48,374 nucleotides of DNA. Source: Thermoproteota archaeon. GTDB lineage: Archaea; Thermoproteota; Thermoprotei; Thermoproteales; Thermocladiaceae. Below, in pieces: positions 31,573 to 41,015 of the stretch. The notes under the pieces are model-generated. The model ran no database searches. It was not told the DNA's origin and saw nothing but the letters and a program-made list of their open reading frames with translations. The DNA lies in the NCBI GenBank assembly GCA_013153275.1, contig JAADER010000046.1:1-48374 (forward strand), read 5' to 3'. The number at the start of each line of letters is the position of its first letter. The stretch's first letter is position 1. A program made the translations under genes and the position numbers.

Positions 31573-32430
31573 CTATATCTCTATTATGGAGCCGGCTCCT
31601 CCTATGATAGTCCTATCTGGAATCTCGCTGAGGAACACATGTAGCGCTCTTATTCCCGTACAGTGAAGCGGCATTATGAGCTTGATATCCCTCTTTCTAA
31701 GCATCTCGCACAGCTCTCTAACTCTCTCTGGAGTCTCCTTCTCCTGGTGAAGCCCTCCCACTATAGCGTACACTTTTCTGATTCCTGTTACTGATGTAGC
31801 GTACTCTAATATGTTTAGTATTCCTGAGTGCCCGCATCCTGTCACTATTACTAGGCCCTTATCTCTCACATTTATTATCAAGGCAGCATCATCTGGCATG
31901 GAGTCTCTTATCAGTCTACCATCGTCACGAGCAACATACATGTCAGGTGTGTACTCCGGATATCCATAACGTAGCACCTCACCGGAGAAATATGTACCAG
32001 GACAGACCTGGACAAGGTCCCTCGTTAACACGAGATTACACTTGTCCTCTAGGTCCCTCTTCGTGAATGGTGCTCCAATGTATCTGAGCGTTCCTCTTAT
32101 AACGAGCTTCTTAGAGAAGATCTCTGGGTGAGCTATAACGTGGACATCACGTCCAGTTCTCTCGAGAACGCTGAGAAGACCACCCGTATGGTCATAATGT
32201 CCATGGCTTATAACTATGTGAGATATCTTAGAGAGATCCACGCCGAGCCTCTCCGCATTGTTTACTACTATACCTGTCTGACCTGTATCGTAGAGGATGT
32301 TGTATGTCCTCCCCTCGGACCTTACCTGGACGTATATGCTTAGACCCCACTCTGCGAGCACTTGAGAAGGTGTTGCAGCGTAGTTGTCCACGAGGACTAT
32401 CATCTTTACGGAGTCTGTGTAGGTTAACAT
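31573..32430 (-). CDS. MBL-fold metallohydrolase, COG1237 (RFAP-synthase-like name family)
   Basis: A 285-residue metallo-beta-lactamase-fold protein. ISHGHYDHTGG is the metal-binding HxHxDH motif, YDTGQTG precedes it, and VTGCGHSGILN and PLHCTG supply later ligands. COG1237 members are often called dihydropterin-related RFAP synthases, a label whose biochemical basis is weak. A true RFAP-synthase homologue is encoded at 13233. It is transcribed divergently from XPF. Confidence 0.85.
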   Translation of the reverse strand: MLTYTDSVKMIVLVDNYAATPSQVLAEWGLSIYVQVRSEGRTYNILYDTGQTGIVVNNAERLGVDLSKISHIVISHGHYDHTGGLLSVLERTGRDVHVIAHPEIFSKKLVIRGTLRYIGAPFTKRDLEDKCNLVLTRDLVQVCPGTYFSGEVLRYGYPEYTPDMYVARDDGRLIRDSMPDDAALIINVRDKGLVIVTGCGHSGILNILEYATSVTGIRKVYAIVGGLHQEKETPERVRELCEMLRKRDIKLIMPLHCTGIRALHVFLSEIPDRTIIGGAGSIIEI

Positions 32431-32529
32431 TTGCTAACCAAGACACTCTTCTTCGAAGTATATAACTATTATCGTCCACGATGCTGTATGTTTTAAATCC
32501 TGAACGTATATATAAAGTGGAGGTAGGAG

Positions 32530-33333
32530 GTGCCGATAGTATACGTCGACTCTAGAGAATATAGGAAAGCTCAAGACGTTATTAAAGAACTTAGAAGACT
32601 AGGAGCCACTGTTGTGGAGAAAATGCTGGAAATAGGAGACTACATAGTATCGGAGAGAGTAGCTATCGAGAGAAAATCAGCGAGAGACTTCGCAAAATCG
32701 ATAATAGACGGCAGACTCTTTGAACAGGCAAAGAACCTCAGAGATAAATATGAGAAGCCGATAATAATAGTTGAAGGCAATCTATGGAGAGTAGAGAAGC
32801 ATGTAAACATGAACGTGAACTGCATTCTCGGCGCTCTCGTATCTCTTCTAGTGAGATTCAATGTCACTGTGCTTTTCAGTAGAGATAAGTCCACTACAGC
32901 ATATCTAATATATGACCTAGCAAAGATGGAGCAAGAGAAGGAAAAGAGAGGATTAAAGACATATGTTACTAAGAAGAGTCTGACCCTGAGAGAGCTTCAG
33001 GTACAGTTTCTAGCTTCGCTTCCCGGGATAGGTCAGAAGAGAGCTGAGAAGATCCTTGAGGAGTTCAAGACTCCGCAGAACGCATTAACAAACGTCAGAC
33101 TATGGACTAGAGTTGGGGTTCCTGAGAGCACAGTATTCCTGATCAGAAAGATACTGCAGACTCCATACTCTGAGTCTGAGGAAATCGTTGAGAGACAGGT
33201 AAAGATAGATGATGTTGTTAAGCAGAGTCTGAACGACGAGCATCCTGGTCAATCTAGTAGGGGAATGGGAATACTGAGATATCTGGAGAACTCAGATACG
33301 GGAAACGATGGCTCGTGTGAAGGATCTACTTAA
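32530..33333 (+). CDS. xpf: XPF/Mus81-type structure-specific nuclease (short crenarchaeal form)
   Basis: A 267-residue nuclease without helicase domain, the crenarchaeal form that works with PCNA. The ERCC4 motif is complete: YVDSREYR, IGDYIVSERVAIERKSARDF, SIIDGRLFEQ. The (HhH)2 domain follows with FLASLPGIGQKRAEKILEEF. The C-terminus GMGILRYLE only loosely resembles a PIP box. GTG start, preceded by GGAGGT 5 bp away, so this gene seems to use a Shine-Dalgarno site. The 3' end overlaps trm5. Confidence 0.93.
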   Translation: MPIVYVDSREYRKAQDVIKELRRLGATVVEKMLEIGDYIVSERVAIERKSARDFAKSIIDGRLFEQAKNLRDKYEKPIIIVEGNLWRVEKHVNMNVNCILGALVSLLVRFNVTVLFSRDKSTTAYLIYDLAKMEQEKEKRGLKTYVTKKSLTLRELQVQFLASLPGIGQKRAEKILEEFKTPQNALTNVRLWTRVGVPESTVFLIRKILQTPYSESEEIVERQVKIDDVVKQSLNDEHPGQSSRGMGILRYLENSDTGNDGSCEGST

Positions 33334-34150
33334 GGACAAGATACCTAGAGAGCTTCTTGAGCTCGTTCCAACTAGCTTCGATATAATCGGCTCGAGACAG
33401 GGAGCAGTAGCTATAGTGGAGATTCCTGATGAGCTTGAAGGATATAAGTATGAGATTGCTAAAGCAATAATGAAGATTAACAAACATGTTAGAGCTGTAT
33501 TACGTAGAGTCGGGCCTAGAAGAGGAACATTCAGACTCTACGAGTATGAGATTCTTATACCTGGACCTACAGAGGTGATACATAAAGAGGCAGGTTACCT
33601 GATAAAGCTGGACCCAACAAAAGTATACTTCTCTCCACGAGATCAATCTGATAGGTTAGACATTGCAGAACAGGTTAGAGATGGAGAGACAATACTGTAC
33701 CTCTTTGCTGGTGTTGCGCCCTACGCTATAGCTATATGTAAGAGAAGGAACGTACATGTGATACACTGTGTTGAGATAAATCCTATCGCTGTCAGGTACA
33801 TGATAGAGAACGTGAGGATAAATAAATTGAAAGGAAAGATAGTGCCCATAGAGGGAGACGTTGACAAGGTAGCACCAGAATTCTACTATAAGTCTGATAG
33901 AGTGTTAATGACGTTGCCGTTAGGAGCGTGCGAATATGTTCATCATGGGATACTTTGCATACGTAGGGAAGGTGGAATCCTACATTTCTACCACGTTGGT
34001 AAGGAACCTGACATATTTGCTGAGGCTGAGAGACTTGTCTATGAGACTGCAAGAAAGCTTGGTAGAGATGTCACTATTATTAACAGGAGAGTTGTTAGGG
34101 ACTATGCTCCAAGGATGTATAAGATCAGACTCGACGTCTATGTCAGGTAG
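33308..34150 (+). CDS. trm5: tRNA (guanine37-N1)-methyltransferase Trm5 family
   Basis: A 280-residue Trm5-family enzyme that methylates G37 next to the anticodon. The N-terminal part (PTSFDIIGSRQGAVAIVEIP) and the linking LIPGPTEVIHKEAG, VYFSPRDQSDRLDIA are typical. ILYLFAGVAPYAIAIC is the SAM motif I and VEINPIAVRYMIENVRINKL motif II. The catalytic NLP-type segment reads MTLPLGACEYV. It starts inside the XPF gene by 26 bp, so the two are co-translated. It may supply m1G37 for the wyosine pathway with TYW3. Confidence 0.9.
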   Translation: MARVKDLLKDKIPRELLELVPTSFDIIGSRQGAVAIVEIPDELEGYKYEIAKAIMKINKHVRAVLRRVGPRRGTFRLYEYEILIPGPTEVIHKEAGYLIKLDPTKVYFSPRDQSDRLDIAEQVRDGETILYLFAGVAPYAIAICKRRNVHVIHCVEINPIAVRYMIENVRINKLKGKIVPIEGDVDKVAPEFYYKSDRVLMTLPLGACEYVHHGILCIRREGGILHFYHVGKEPDIFAEAERLVYETARKLGRDVTIINRRVVRDYAPRMYKIRLDVYVR

Positions 34151-34152
34151 AG

Positions 34153-34632
34153 CTATAGGAATCTAGGCATCTCTCTTCTCTCAGATCCAGCCTCCCTAGC
34201 CATATGTGCAACCTTCTGCTCAAAATATAGCTTAAGTATCTCAGGCACCTTAGGCTCGCTCGAGATCTTCTTCAGTAGCTCAGTGTACTTAGACGTGTGA
34301 TCAATATCTAGCTTCACGAAGTCTATCACTATTCTGCGCAGTCTCTCCTCGAGCTCTTTCAGTAGCTCTATCGGCATTATGGACGTTATGACAGGATTGT
34401 TTAGCCAGGTCTCGAAGTCCTTCAGCGTCCTCTCAATATACATTAACATTGCTTGAGCAGAGTAGAGTAGGCTTAACCTGTCCTCGTTAGTAGATATGTA
34501 CTCTCCAAATCTCTCAAGCTCGTTCACGAACCTCTTCTGGTCCGAGACCCATCTCTCCAATCTTCTTATCAGTCCATCTATGTGCTCCTTTATCATCCTG
34601 ACTTTTGGATCTTCCATAAAGTTCATACTCAC
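34153..34632 (-). CDS. DUF2153-like crenarchaeal protein
   Basis: A 159-residue all-helical protein. The stretch EDRLSLLYSAQAMLMYIERTLKDFETWLNNPVI followed by IMPIELLKELEE matches what I recall of DUF2153, a crenarchaeal family without known function. There are no cysteines and no catalytic motif. It is convergent with trm5, ending 3 bp away. Confidence 0.55.
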   Translation of the reverse strand: MSMNFMEDPKVRMIKEHIDGLIRRLERWVSDQKRFVNELERFGEYISTNEDRLSLLYSAQAMLMYIERTLKDFETWLNNPVITSIMPIELLKELEERLRRIVIDFVKLDIDHTSKYTELLKKISSEPKVPEILKLYFEQKVAHMAREAGSERREMPRFL

Positions 34633-34656
34633 GAGACAATATGCGTGTACGTGCTA

Positions 34657-35346
34657 TTAAAGCCTTTTGTTCTGTAAAATATTACGAGAACGAGCATACT
34701 CACACACGTTCCTCAGAGGACATATATCACATCTAGGAGACAGAGCCCTACATAGCTCCCTACCATGTTTAATAAGCACAAGATGAGCAGTCATGAGCAT
34801 ATGGGGATCACTGCCGAACTCTCTCAGAAAGGTCCCAGATATGGCGTCATACGATGCCTCCCTAGTTAACGGTATTCTGGAGCTTATTCTTCTTATATGA
34901 GTATCTACTGGAAAGGTAGGGTAACAACGCTTAAATAGGAGGAACACATCGACGCTCTTACGTCCCAATCCTTCAATTGAGAGCAAAATCTTCATAATGG
35001 ATCTAGGATCATCATTATCTAGAAACTTCTGCCCTCTCTCTATCACTAATAGCGACAGGTTACGTATGGTCTCGTACTTCCTCTTATACATTCCTGAGAC
35101 TCTTATACAGTCTATCACAGCCTCAGGACTCTCAACAATAACATGAGGGTCGAGAGGTCTGCCAAATCTCTGTACAAGATTATCAAATGCTCTCTTAGCT
35201 AGCTTGTCACTCGTGTTCTGGCTAAGCACTGTAAGTATCAGGAACTCATATGATGTAAGTTCTCTAGATAATCTATATATTGGACATTCCTCCACTTTGA
35301 AAGAGTAGTATGATGTAAGCTCCTTAACTATGTCTCTGATCTTCAT
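34657..35346 (-). CDS. nth: Endonuclease III family DNA glycosylase/AP lyase
   Basis: A 229-residue HhH-GPD enzyme that removes oxidised pyrimidines or mismatched bases. LTVLSQNTSDKLA is the N-terminal motif, IEGLGRKSVDVFL contains the catalytic Lys in the helix-hairpin-helix, and FPVDTHIRRIS carries the catalytic Asp. The [4Fe-4S] cluster ligands follow C-x6-C-x2-C-x5-C (CRALSPRCDICPLRNVC). Its start overlaps the DUF2070 stop by 4 bp. Confidence 0.93.
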   Translation of the reverse strand: MKIRDIVKELTSYYSFKVEECPIYRLSRELTSYEFLILTVLSQNTSDKLAKRAFDNLVQRFGRPLDPHVIVESPEAVIDCIRVSGMYKRKYETIRNLSLLVIERGQKFLDNDDPRSIMKILLSIEGLGRKSVDVFLLFKRCYPTFPVDTHIRRISSRIPLTREASYDAISGTFLREFGSDPHMLMTAHLVLIKHGRELCRALSPRCDICPLRNVCEYARSRNILQNKRL

Positions 35347-37112
35347 ATTAGTGATAGGAATATTCCTGTTAAGACTACTGCTAGAGTGGTTGCGACTGGA
35401 ACTCCTATGACATATATTATGAATCTCTTGTAATGTCTTATACAGTTGTTAAGCTTCTCCTTCAGGTGATTGAAGCCTTCTGTACCAAGAACTCTTGGTC
35501 TTATTGTGACTTTTCTATATATTATGCATTTTACTTTTGATAAGGTTTTCTCAAGCTCGTTAACTATGTTCTCAATGTGTTTACATATTCTCTCTTTATC
35601 GCTTTTCTCGCCGAGAATTGCGTATCCTCTCCCTGATACGAACTTCACTAGCTCGTGATCGTCCATTGTTACTACCTCGACTATTCTGTCGTCTCTCGAT
35701 ATTCTCTTTATTATGCTCTCTCTGAGCTCTCTCGTCATGTTGTTGCTGTCGAATGATACCAGTACCAGGTCTCTATGCGTCATTCTTCCTAGATATCTGA
35801 GGTAGAGAACATGTGCACCTTCAGGGCCGATCTCGTCAGGATCTACACCATCAACGTTTGCGATGTTTCTCCACGATGCATATAGCAGACTTGCCTTCTC
35901 ATTTTTCTCGACGAGCTTCCTGATCAGCATCTTGAGCTCCCTAATCTCGTCGGGCTTCCACGTAGAGTCACCATCATACGAGTTCTGTGAGTCCACTAGT
36001 ATCACATTACGTAGAGGAACCTCCTTTCTTATCTGTTCATAGACCTCCAGTGGAATATCATCAGTCGCTCCCACTTTCTTGCTTACGAGAACTATGTTGA
36101 CCTCTCCTAGAGGTATCCTGACAAGCCTTATCAAGGATCCCTCCATTATCTCAGGAACTCCCTTGACTAGCGCTGTAGTTGACCTACATTCCTCAAATAT
36201 CCTCCTGCTCTCACTCTCAAGCCTCTTAACGATCTCTCTACAGCTGTCTTCGTCTAGAACATCTAGCTCATGGCTTCCGACACCATGTAGATAGACTATG
36301 TCTCCTCCAGACCCTCTCCTTACCGCGTTTGTCACTTCGTAAAGTAGCTTTGATCCTACTGTGCCACTTATAGGTCCGAAATGTAGGTAAGGTATCGTTA
36401 TAATGCATCTGTTATCGTTCTCTGTCTCTATACCTATGATATGTACCTTAGTGTCGACATATGTAGAGACCTCTCTGAGAGTCCTCTCAAAAGCTGAGAC
36501 ATTGTTTCCAAACGCCTCGAAGAACGAGCTTAGAAGCTTCACCATGAAGCTCGAGCTCTTTCTCTCTAGGAACCTAATCATGAGGTATGTACTTATTATT
36601 GATGATCCGTATACTGCACAGTCCAACATTACGTAGAATCTGAAGGGTATGTTAAGTATCGCTGACGCAAGTGCCTGAGGTGGAAGCATGCTCACGCATG
36701 GTGCAAGGATCTTCACCATTTTTCTACTTCTCTTATCGTCCATGTTGCTTATCGTGAGAATACTTGTATGGAGTCCTGAGAACGCTACTATAGATACTAG
36801 AGCGACAACCTTCTTTATCATGAGACTCAGCAGGAGATCAGCTATGGATCCTATCGAGGGGATCGATATTGAAAGTGATCTTGCAAATCTCGATCTTCCA
36901 AAACCATTACCACAGCACCAGTAGGAGAGGTAGAGTAGAGAGCCGCTGAAAAGGTAGAGTAGAGGGAGAACTATGGTGAGCTCGATGTTGAACGTTAGAA
37001 GGTAGAGGAAGAGTGGGTATACTGTTGCGAGTGCAGAGGTTGATGCTATTCTAACTATCTTGTATGCCCTATTAAGCACTAGGTTATATCCTCTCTCAAA
37101 TACTCTACTCAT
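35343..37112 (-). CDS. DUF2070 family membrane protein
   Basis: A 589-residue archaeal membrane protein. Six or seven hydrophobic segments occupy roughly residues 25-200, followed by a large soluble domain with IPYLHFGPISGTVGSKLLYEV and LHGVGSHELD, and a final membrane helix (FIIYVIGVPVATTLAVVLTG). The HFGP and H-G-x-G-S-H-E motifs are typical of DUF2070 and suggest a metal-binding hydrolase-like domain, which is inference. It is followed by nth. Confidence 0.78.
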   Translation of the reverse strand: MSRVFERGYNLVLNRAYKIVRIASTSALATVYPLFLYLLTFNIELTIVLPLLYLFSGSLLYLSYWCCGNGFGRSRFARSLSISIPSIGSIADLLLSLMIKKVVALVSIVAFSGLHTSILTISNMDDKRSRKMVKILAPCVSMLPPQALASAILNIPFRFYVMLDCAVYGSSIISTYLMIRFLERKSSSFMVKLLSSFFEAFGNNVSAFERTLREVSTYVDTKVHIIGIETENDNRCIITIPYLHFGPISGTVGSKLLYEVTNAVRRGSGGDIVYLHGVGSHELDVLDEDSCREIVKRLESESRRIFEECRSTTALVKGVPEIMEGSLIRLVRIPLGEVNIVLVSKKVGATDDIPLEVYEQIRKEVPLRNVILVDSQNSYDGDSTWKPDEIRELKMLIRKLVEKNEKASLLYASWRNIANVDGVDPDEIGPEGAHVLYLRYLGRMTHRDLVLVSFDSNNMTRELRESIIKRISRDDRIVEVVTMDDHELVKFVSGRGYAILGEKSDKERICKHIENIVNELEKTLSKVKCIIYRKVTIRPRVLGTEGFNHLKEKLNNCIRHYKRFIIYVIGVPVATTLAVVLTGIFLSLI

Positions 37113-37155
37113 CTGTGACGCTTCTCAGATATGTGTAAACCTCATTTAAATCTAT

Positions 37156-38181
37156 TTACCTAAGACGCATCAAGTGATTCCTAATGAGGTTCCTATATAT
37201 CTCGCTAGTGTACTTGAAGTGTGCCATTCCTCTGTTAAATGTTGGGACCTTATATACAACTATGCGATCTATCTCATAGCCGTAGAACACGACGTACCCT
37301 ACATCTCTCGTAACATCCTTGGATAGTAGGGTATATACGATCTTTCTATACAGCTCAGCACTCTTCCGTTCTCTAGAGTAGTGTACTAGAACTATCTTGT
37401 CGAATCCATACTCTACATATTTCATAACTGATGATATTCCTCTATGAAACGTCTTATCTAGATCCACGAACTTGTGTGCTATTACATCTCTCTCTGTCAC
37501 GACTATCAGGTCTACAGGAACCTCAAGAACGAGAGGCACTATGCTAGGTATATGTCTATAGTTCTCTATATGGAAGCTGTATCTTCCAAAGAAGTACTCG
37601 TCTAGACTCTTAACTATCCCAGCATAGAGGCTTATCACGCTTGGATACACGTCGTAGAGGAACGTGTTTGGAAGCAGGATATGCATCTCCAGGACTGGGA
37701 CGTCTATTCCTATCGTCATGTACTCCTCTATCCTGTCGACAAAGGTCTTTCCTATACTGTCCTCCGCATATGTTGATACATGCTCTGTCAGTCTCATGAT
37801 TCCTGGAAGATATACGTATCTTCCAACGTGGACACATAGCCCTCTCTTCTCAAGCTCGCTGAACACTAGGTCAGGGTCTACTATGGACTTGCTCTTTCTT
37901 ATAGTGGTTCTATTTATTATTAGTGACCCAGCAGGCGTGAGGTATGCCTTTCCTTCTATCCCTATTATCATCCCTGTTGTTGCCCAGAGCCAGACAGTGT
38001 CTCGAATCTCGTATCCTATATTGATGACGTTTCTCAGCACTGCAAGCGGGTCTACATGTTTTGCGACTATCTCACGATCTATCTTGTATGCTTGCTCGAT
38101 GTTTGACGGCGATCCTGACGTGATAAGTTTTATTACTTCCTCGAACATAGTGACATCTCCAGTGATGAGGGCTGAGCTCAT
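37156..38181 (-). CDS. Uncharacterised crenarchaeal protein
   Basis: A 341-residue soluble protein, not recognised. It begins with helices, has ATTGMIIGIEGKAYLTPAGSLIINRTTIRKSK near residue 70, and ends in an alpha/beta region with VDLIVVTERDVIAHKFVDLDK and DKIVLVHYSRERKSAELY. The latter looks a little like a restriction-endonuclease-like core (D...E.K absent), so no call is made. A plus-strand guide RNA candidate overlaps its first codons. Confidence 0.65.
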   Translation of the reverse strand: MSSALITGDVTMFEEVIKLITSGSPSNIEQAYKIDREIVAKHVDPLAVLRNVINIGYEIRDTVWLWATTGMIIGIEGKAYLTPAGSLIINRTTIRKSKSIVDPDLVFSELEKRGLCVHVGRYVYLPGIMRLTEHVSTYAEDSIGKTFVDRIEEYMTIGIDVPVLEMHILLPNTFLYDVYPSVISLYAGIVKSLDEYFFGRYSFHIENYRHIPSIVPLVLEVPVDLIVVTERDVIAHKFVDLDKTFHRGISSVMKYVEYGFDKIVLVHYSRERKSAELYRKIVYTLLSKDVTRDVGYVVFYGYEIDRIVVYKVPTFNRGMAHFKYTSEIYRNLIRNHLMRLR

Positions 38182-38209
38182 GATCGATGATTGATTATGA
38201 GCAGTCTGA
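38162..38209 (+). ncRNA. Possible C/D box guide RNA (sRNA 9)
   Basis: C GTGATGA (38162-38168), 11-nt guide, D'-like ATGA (38180-38183), 3-nt spacer, C'-like ATGATTG (38187-38193), 12-nt guide, D CTGA (38206-38209). The internal boxes are degenerate but match sRNA 10 exactly in type. It runs across the start of the opposite gene; a TATA-like TTTTATTA lies about 30 bp upstream. Confidence 0.42.
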
Positions 38210-38329
38210 TCTTCTCCTTATTTGATACATGTTTTGCATGGGTCCTGCTAATCACTTTCAGCATCATGATTATTCTACACTCCTAACTATGGATAGTAGG
38301 TGCTTTTATATATTGCTTCTAGGACAGCT

Positions 38330-39997
38330 CTACTCCATGTAAGCTCCTCGAGAGGCTGGCGCAGCCTTCTCAGCATACTTTTTCAATACGCCGCGCAGCT
38401 GTCTAGCAGGAGGAGACCACGATCTTCTTCGTCTCTCAAGCTCAGCCTCATCAATGTCTACTATTATGCTCTTTTTATCGACATCTATCTCCACTATGTC
38501 ACCATCCTTCAACAGTGCTATTGGACCACCAACATATGCTTCAGGACATACATGACCAACCATCAGTCCACGAGTAGCACCCGAGAACCTCCCATCGGTC
38601 ACAAGCGCGACGGACTCTCCAAGTCCCTGTCCAACTATTGCTGCAGTTATCTGAAGCATCTCCCTCATGCCTGGACCTCCTCTCGGACCCTCATAACGTA
38701 TCACGAGCACTGTCCCAGGCTGGATCTCTCCTTTCAGGACAGCCTCTACAGCCTGCTCCTCAGAGTCAAATACTTTCACAGGCCCTCTGAACCTACGTAC
38801 CTTTGTTCCTGAGGTCTTCACTACGGCTCCCTCTGGTGCTAGGTTTCCTCTAAGAATAACTAGAGCGCCAGATCTGAGAATAGGATCCTCTACAGGTCTC
38901 ACGACATCTCTTCTCTTAGGATCCTGAGCCTCGGATATTATATCTCTCAGAGGTTTACAGGACACTGTCATCACGTCGACATTAATTATGCCGATCTTAG
39001 AGAGCTCCTTCATAAGAGAGGGAACGCCGCCAGCCTCGTCGAGATCAACAACGTAGTATGGTCCTCCTGGAGAGATCGGGCATATGTATGGGACCTTCTC
39101 CTGAAGTCTGTCAAAATCGTCTAGTGTGAGGTCAACATCTGCCTCGTGAGCTATCGCGAGAAGATGGAGAACCGTGTTCGTTGAGCCTCCTAGAGCGAGG
39201 TCCACAGCTATGGCATTGAGGAAGGACTCTTTTCTCATTATGTCTCTAGGCCTGATGTTGAGCTCTACGAGCTTGACTATCATTTTCCCAGCATCTCGAG
39301 CTGCTGCGATTCTTCTACCTGACACTGCTGGTATAGTGGATGAGTATGGTAGCGCCATTCCGAGAGCTTCCGCAAGAATGTTCATTGTGTTAGCAGTGTA
39401 GAGACCTGCACATGATCCCGGACCTGGGCATGCTTTTCTCTCGATCTCTCTGAGCTCATCCTCGCTTATCCTTCCCTTGGCAAATGATCCTACAGCCTCA
39501 AACACGTCCTTTATGTCTATCCTCCTGTCACGGTATGTTCCAGGAAGCATTGGGCCACCGTTCACATATATGGCTGGAATGTTCAGTCTTGCTGCGGCCA
39601 TAAGCATCCCAGGAACAACCTTATCACAGTTCCCAACTAGGACTATCCCATCAAGCCTGTGAGCTTCTGCAACTATCTCGACACAGTCCGCTATGACCTC
39701 CCTGCTGACGAGACTGTACTTCATCCCTATGTGTCCCATAGCAACTCCATCACAGACTGCTATCGTGTTGAACTCTAGTGGGACTCCACCAGCTTCTCTC
39801 ACGCCCTCTTTTACGGCCTCTGCAACTCTTCTAAGATGTACGTGTCCAGGAACTATCTCGTCGTATGATGATACTATGCCGATTATCGGTTTCTCAAAAT
39901 CGTTCTCTGATAGTCCTACGGCTCTGAGAAGGGCTCTGTGTGGAGCTCTGTGATAGCCTTCGATAGCCTCTCTGCTTCTGAGTTTCCTATCCACCAC
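38330..39997 (-). CDS. ilvD: Dihydroxy-acid dehydratase
   Basis: A 555-residue iron-sulfur dehydratase, third common step in valine, leucine and isoleucine synthesis. CDGVAMGHIGMKYS, LVGNCDKVVPGML and CPGPGSCAGLYTANTMN carry the family residues, including the cluster cysteines, and GGSTNTVLHLLAIA and TDGRFSGATRG are hallmarks. Length is normal. It stands alone, without other branched-chain genes nearby. Confidence 0.96.
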   Translation of the reverse strand: MVDRKLRSREAIEGYHRAPHRALLRAVGLSENDFEKPIIGIVSSYDEIVPGHVHLRRVAEAVKEGVREAGGVPLEFNTIAVCDGVAMGHIGMKYSLVSREVIADCVEIVAEAHRLDGIVLVGNCDKVVPGMLMAAARLNIPAIYVNGGPMLPGTYRDRRIDIKDVFEAVGSFAKGRISEDELREIERKACPGPGSCAGLYTANTMNILAEALGMALPYSSTIPAVSGRRIAAARDAGKMIVKLVELNIRPRDIMRKESFLNAIAVDLALGGSTNTVLHLLAIAHEADVDLTLDDFDRLQEKVPYICPISPGGPYYVVDLDEAGGVPSLMKELSKIGIINVDVMTVSCKPLRDIISEAQDPKRRDVVRPVEDPILRSGALVILRGNLAPEGAVVKTSGTKVRRFRGPVKVFDSEEQAVEAVLKGEIQPGTVLVIRYEGPRGGPGMREMLQITAAIVGQGLGESVALVTDGRFSGATRGLMVGHVCPEAYVGGPIALLKDGDIVEIDVDKKSIIVDIDEAELERRRRSWSPPARQLRGVLKKYAEKAAPASRGAYME

Positions 39998-40048
39998 ATG
40001 TAGACTGGCGGAGAAGTATTTAACTGGTTCCTCAGTATCTCTATGATA

Positions 40049-40099
40049 GTGATGAGGGTCCTAAGTGATGAGTAGATGATTGAGAATCCACGCTGCTGA
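40049..40099 (+). ncRNA. C/D box guide RNA (sRNA 10)
   Basis: C GTGATGA (40049-40055), 12-nt guide, D' ATGA (40068-40071), 4-nt spacer, C' ATGATTG (40076-40082), 13-nt guide, D CTGA (40096-40099). TATTTAAC at 40016-40023 lies about 28 bp upstream and may also serve the divergent ilvD. It ends 2 bp before the stop of the opposite-strand ATPase subunit gene. Confidence 0.7.
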
Positions 40100-40101
40100 G
40101 A

Positions 40102-40416
40102 TCAGATTCCTAGAGCTGACCTCAGTATTGCTAGATAATCAACAGCCTCATACTTCACCTCGCGGAGGGTAGGAATCTCCATTATTATCTTCTTAGTAAG
40201 CTTCAGCCTGAGCCTGTTGAAGTAGTCTCTTATCTGGTTAACCAGGTTCGACGTGACCAGAACTACACCAACGTCCTCTCTATCTTTAACGTCCTCAAGA
40301 ATCTTCATTACCTCGTCAGCCTTCTCAGCTATGACGCCATCAAACCCTAGTAACCTGAACGTGTACACAGTGTACTTGTCACCTACTATCAGGACTTTTG
40401 CCTGTGAAGAGGACAT
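40102..40416 (-). CDS. atpF: A/V-type ATP synthase subunit F
   Basis: A 104-residue Rossmann-like central-stalk subunit of the archaeal A-type ATP synthase. KVLIVGDKYTVYTFRLLGFDGV is the N-terminal signature, DREDVGVVLVTSNLVNQIRDY the middle and IMEIPTLRE the conserved end. The other ATPase genes are not adjacent, so this is an orphan copy of an operon that is dispersed in many crenarchaea. Confidence 0.85.
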   Translation of the reverse strand: MSSSQAKVLIVGDKYTVYTFRLLGFDGVIAEKADEVMKILEDVKDREDVGVVLVTSNLVNQIRDYFNRLRLKLTKKIIMEIPTLREVKYEAVDYLAILRSALGI

Positions 40417-40463
40417 GTCTCTACCCTAGTCTAGAGAACTCTTCTAAACATTTAAACTTAACA

Positions 40464-41015
40464 CTACCAAGGAACACTCTTTATCCCAAGCTTATATGCT
40501 ACATAGTTAGTGAACAGATGCATAAATAGTGTGAACAGTATCGCAATTATATAAATATAGTAATCATGTATTCCTAACACAGCGTACATATATACTAGAG
40601 GGAACATTAAAAAATCAAGCTGATCAAGTACAGGAGCGGGAGCACCTCTTGCAAGACCAAGCCTCCTCTTTATAAAGGCTCCTAAAAGATCGCCGCTGAG
40701 AGCAAGAACAGAGAGAGCAAGAACATGAGGAGGCTGCGGGATATAGAGTAACGACAGTATATGAGGTGGAAGTAACAGTATTAGGAGAGAGTATATGAAT
40801 AAGGATATTGAATAGCCTGCCAGTACTCCACCTATAAATCCCTCGATTGTTTTACCGTCTCCAAGTATTCTTTTACCATCTATGAACATTCTTCCCCCAT
40901 CTATAGGCGTGCACTCTCCTTCCAGTATCTTAGATATTACAGGAGGTGACCCATTCGCAACATATTCAGGTATTAACAGGAGTATTGTTCTACAGAACTC
41001 TAAGAGAAGGCTCAT
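40464..41015 (-). CDS. carS: CDP-archaeol synthase
   Basis: A 183-residue integral membrane enzyme that attaches CTP to unsaturated archaeol phosphate in archaeal lipid synthesis. About five membrane helices are visible. The family motifs are intact: CTPIDGGRMFIDGKRILGDGKTIEGF near residue 31, and SGDLLGAFIKRRLGLARGAPAPVLDQLDF. Its start overlaps the zinc-finger gene stop by ATGA. Confidence 0.93.
   Translation of the reverse strand: MSLLLEFCRTILLLIPEYVANGSPPVISKILEGECTPIDGGRMFIDGKRILGDGKTIEGFIGGVLAGYSISLFIYSLLILLLPPHILSLLYIPQPPHVLALSVLALSGDLLGAFIKRRLGLARGAPAPVLDQLDFLMFPLVYMYAVLGIHDYYIYIIAILFTLFMHLFTNYVAYKLGIKSVPW

Noticed and set aside
38220-38290. ATGATGCTGA on the minus strand as a C-D pair
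   Set aside because: C and D boxes touch, leaving no guide.
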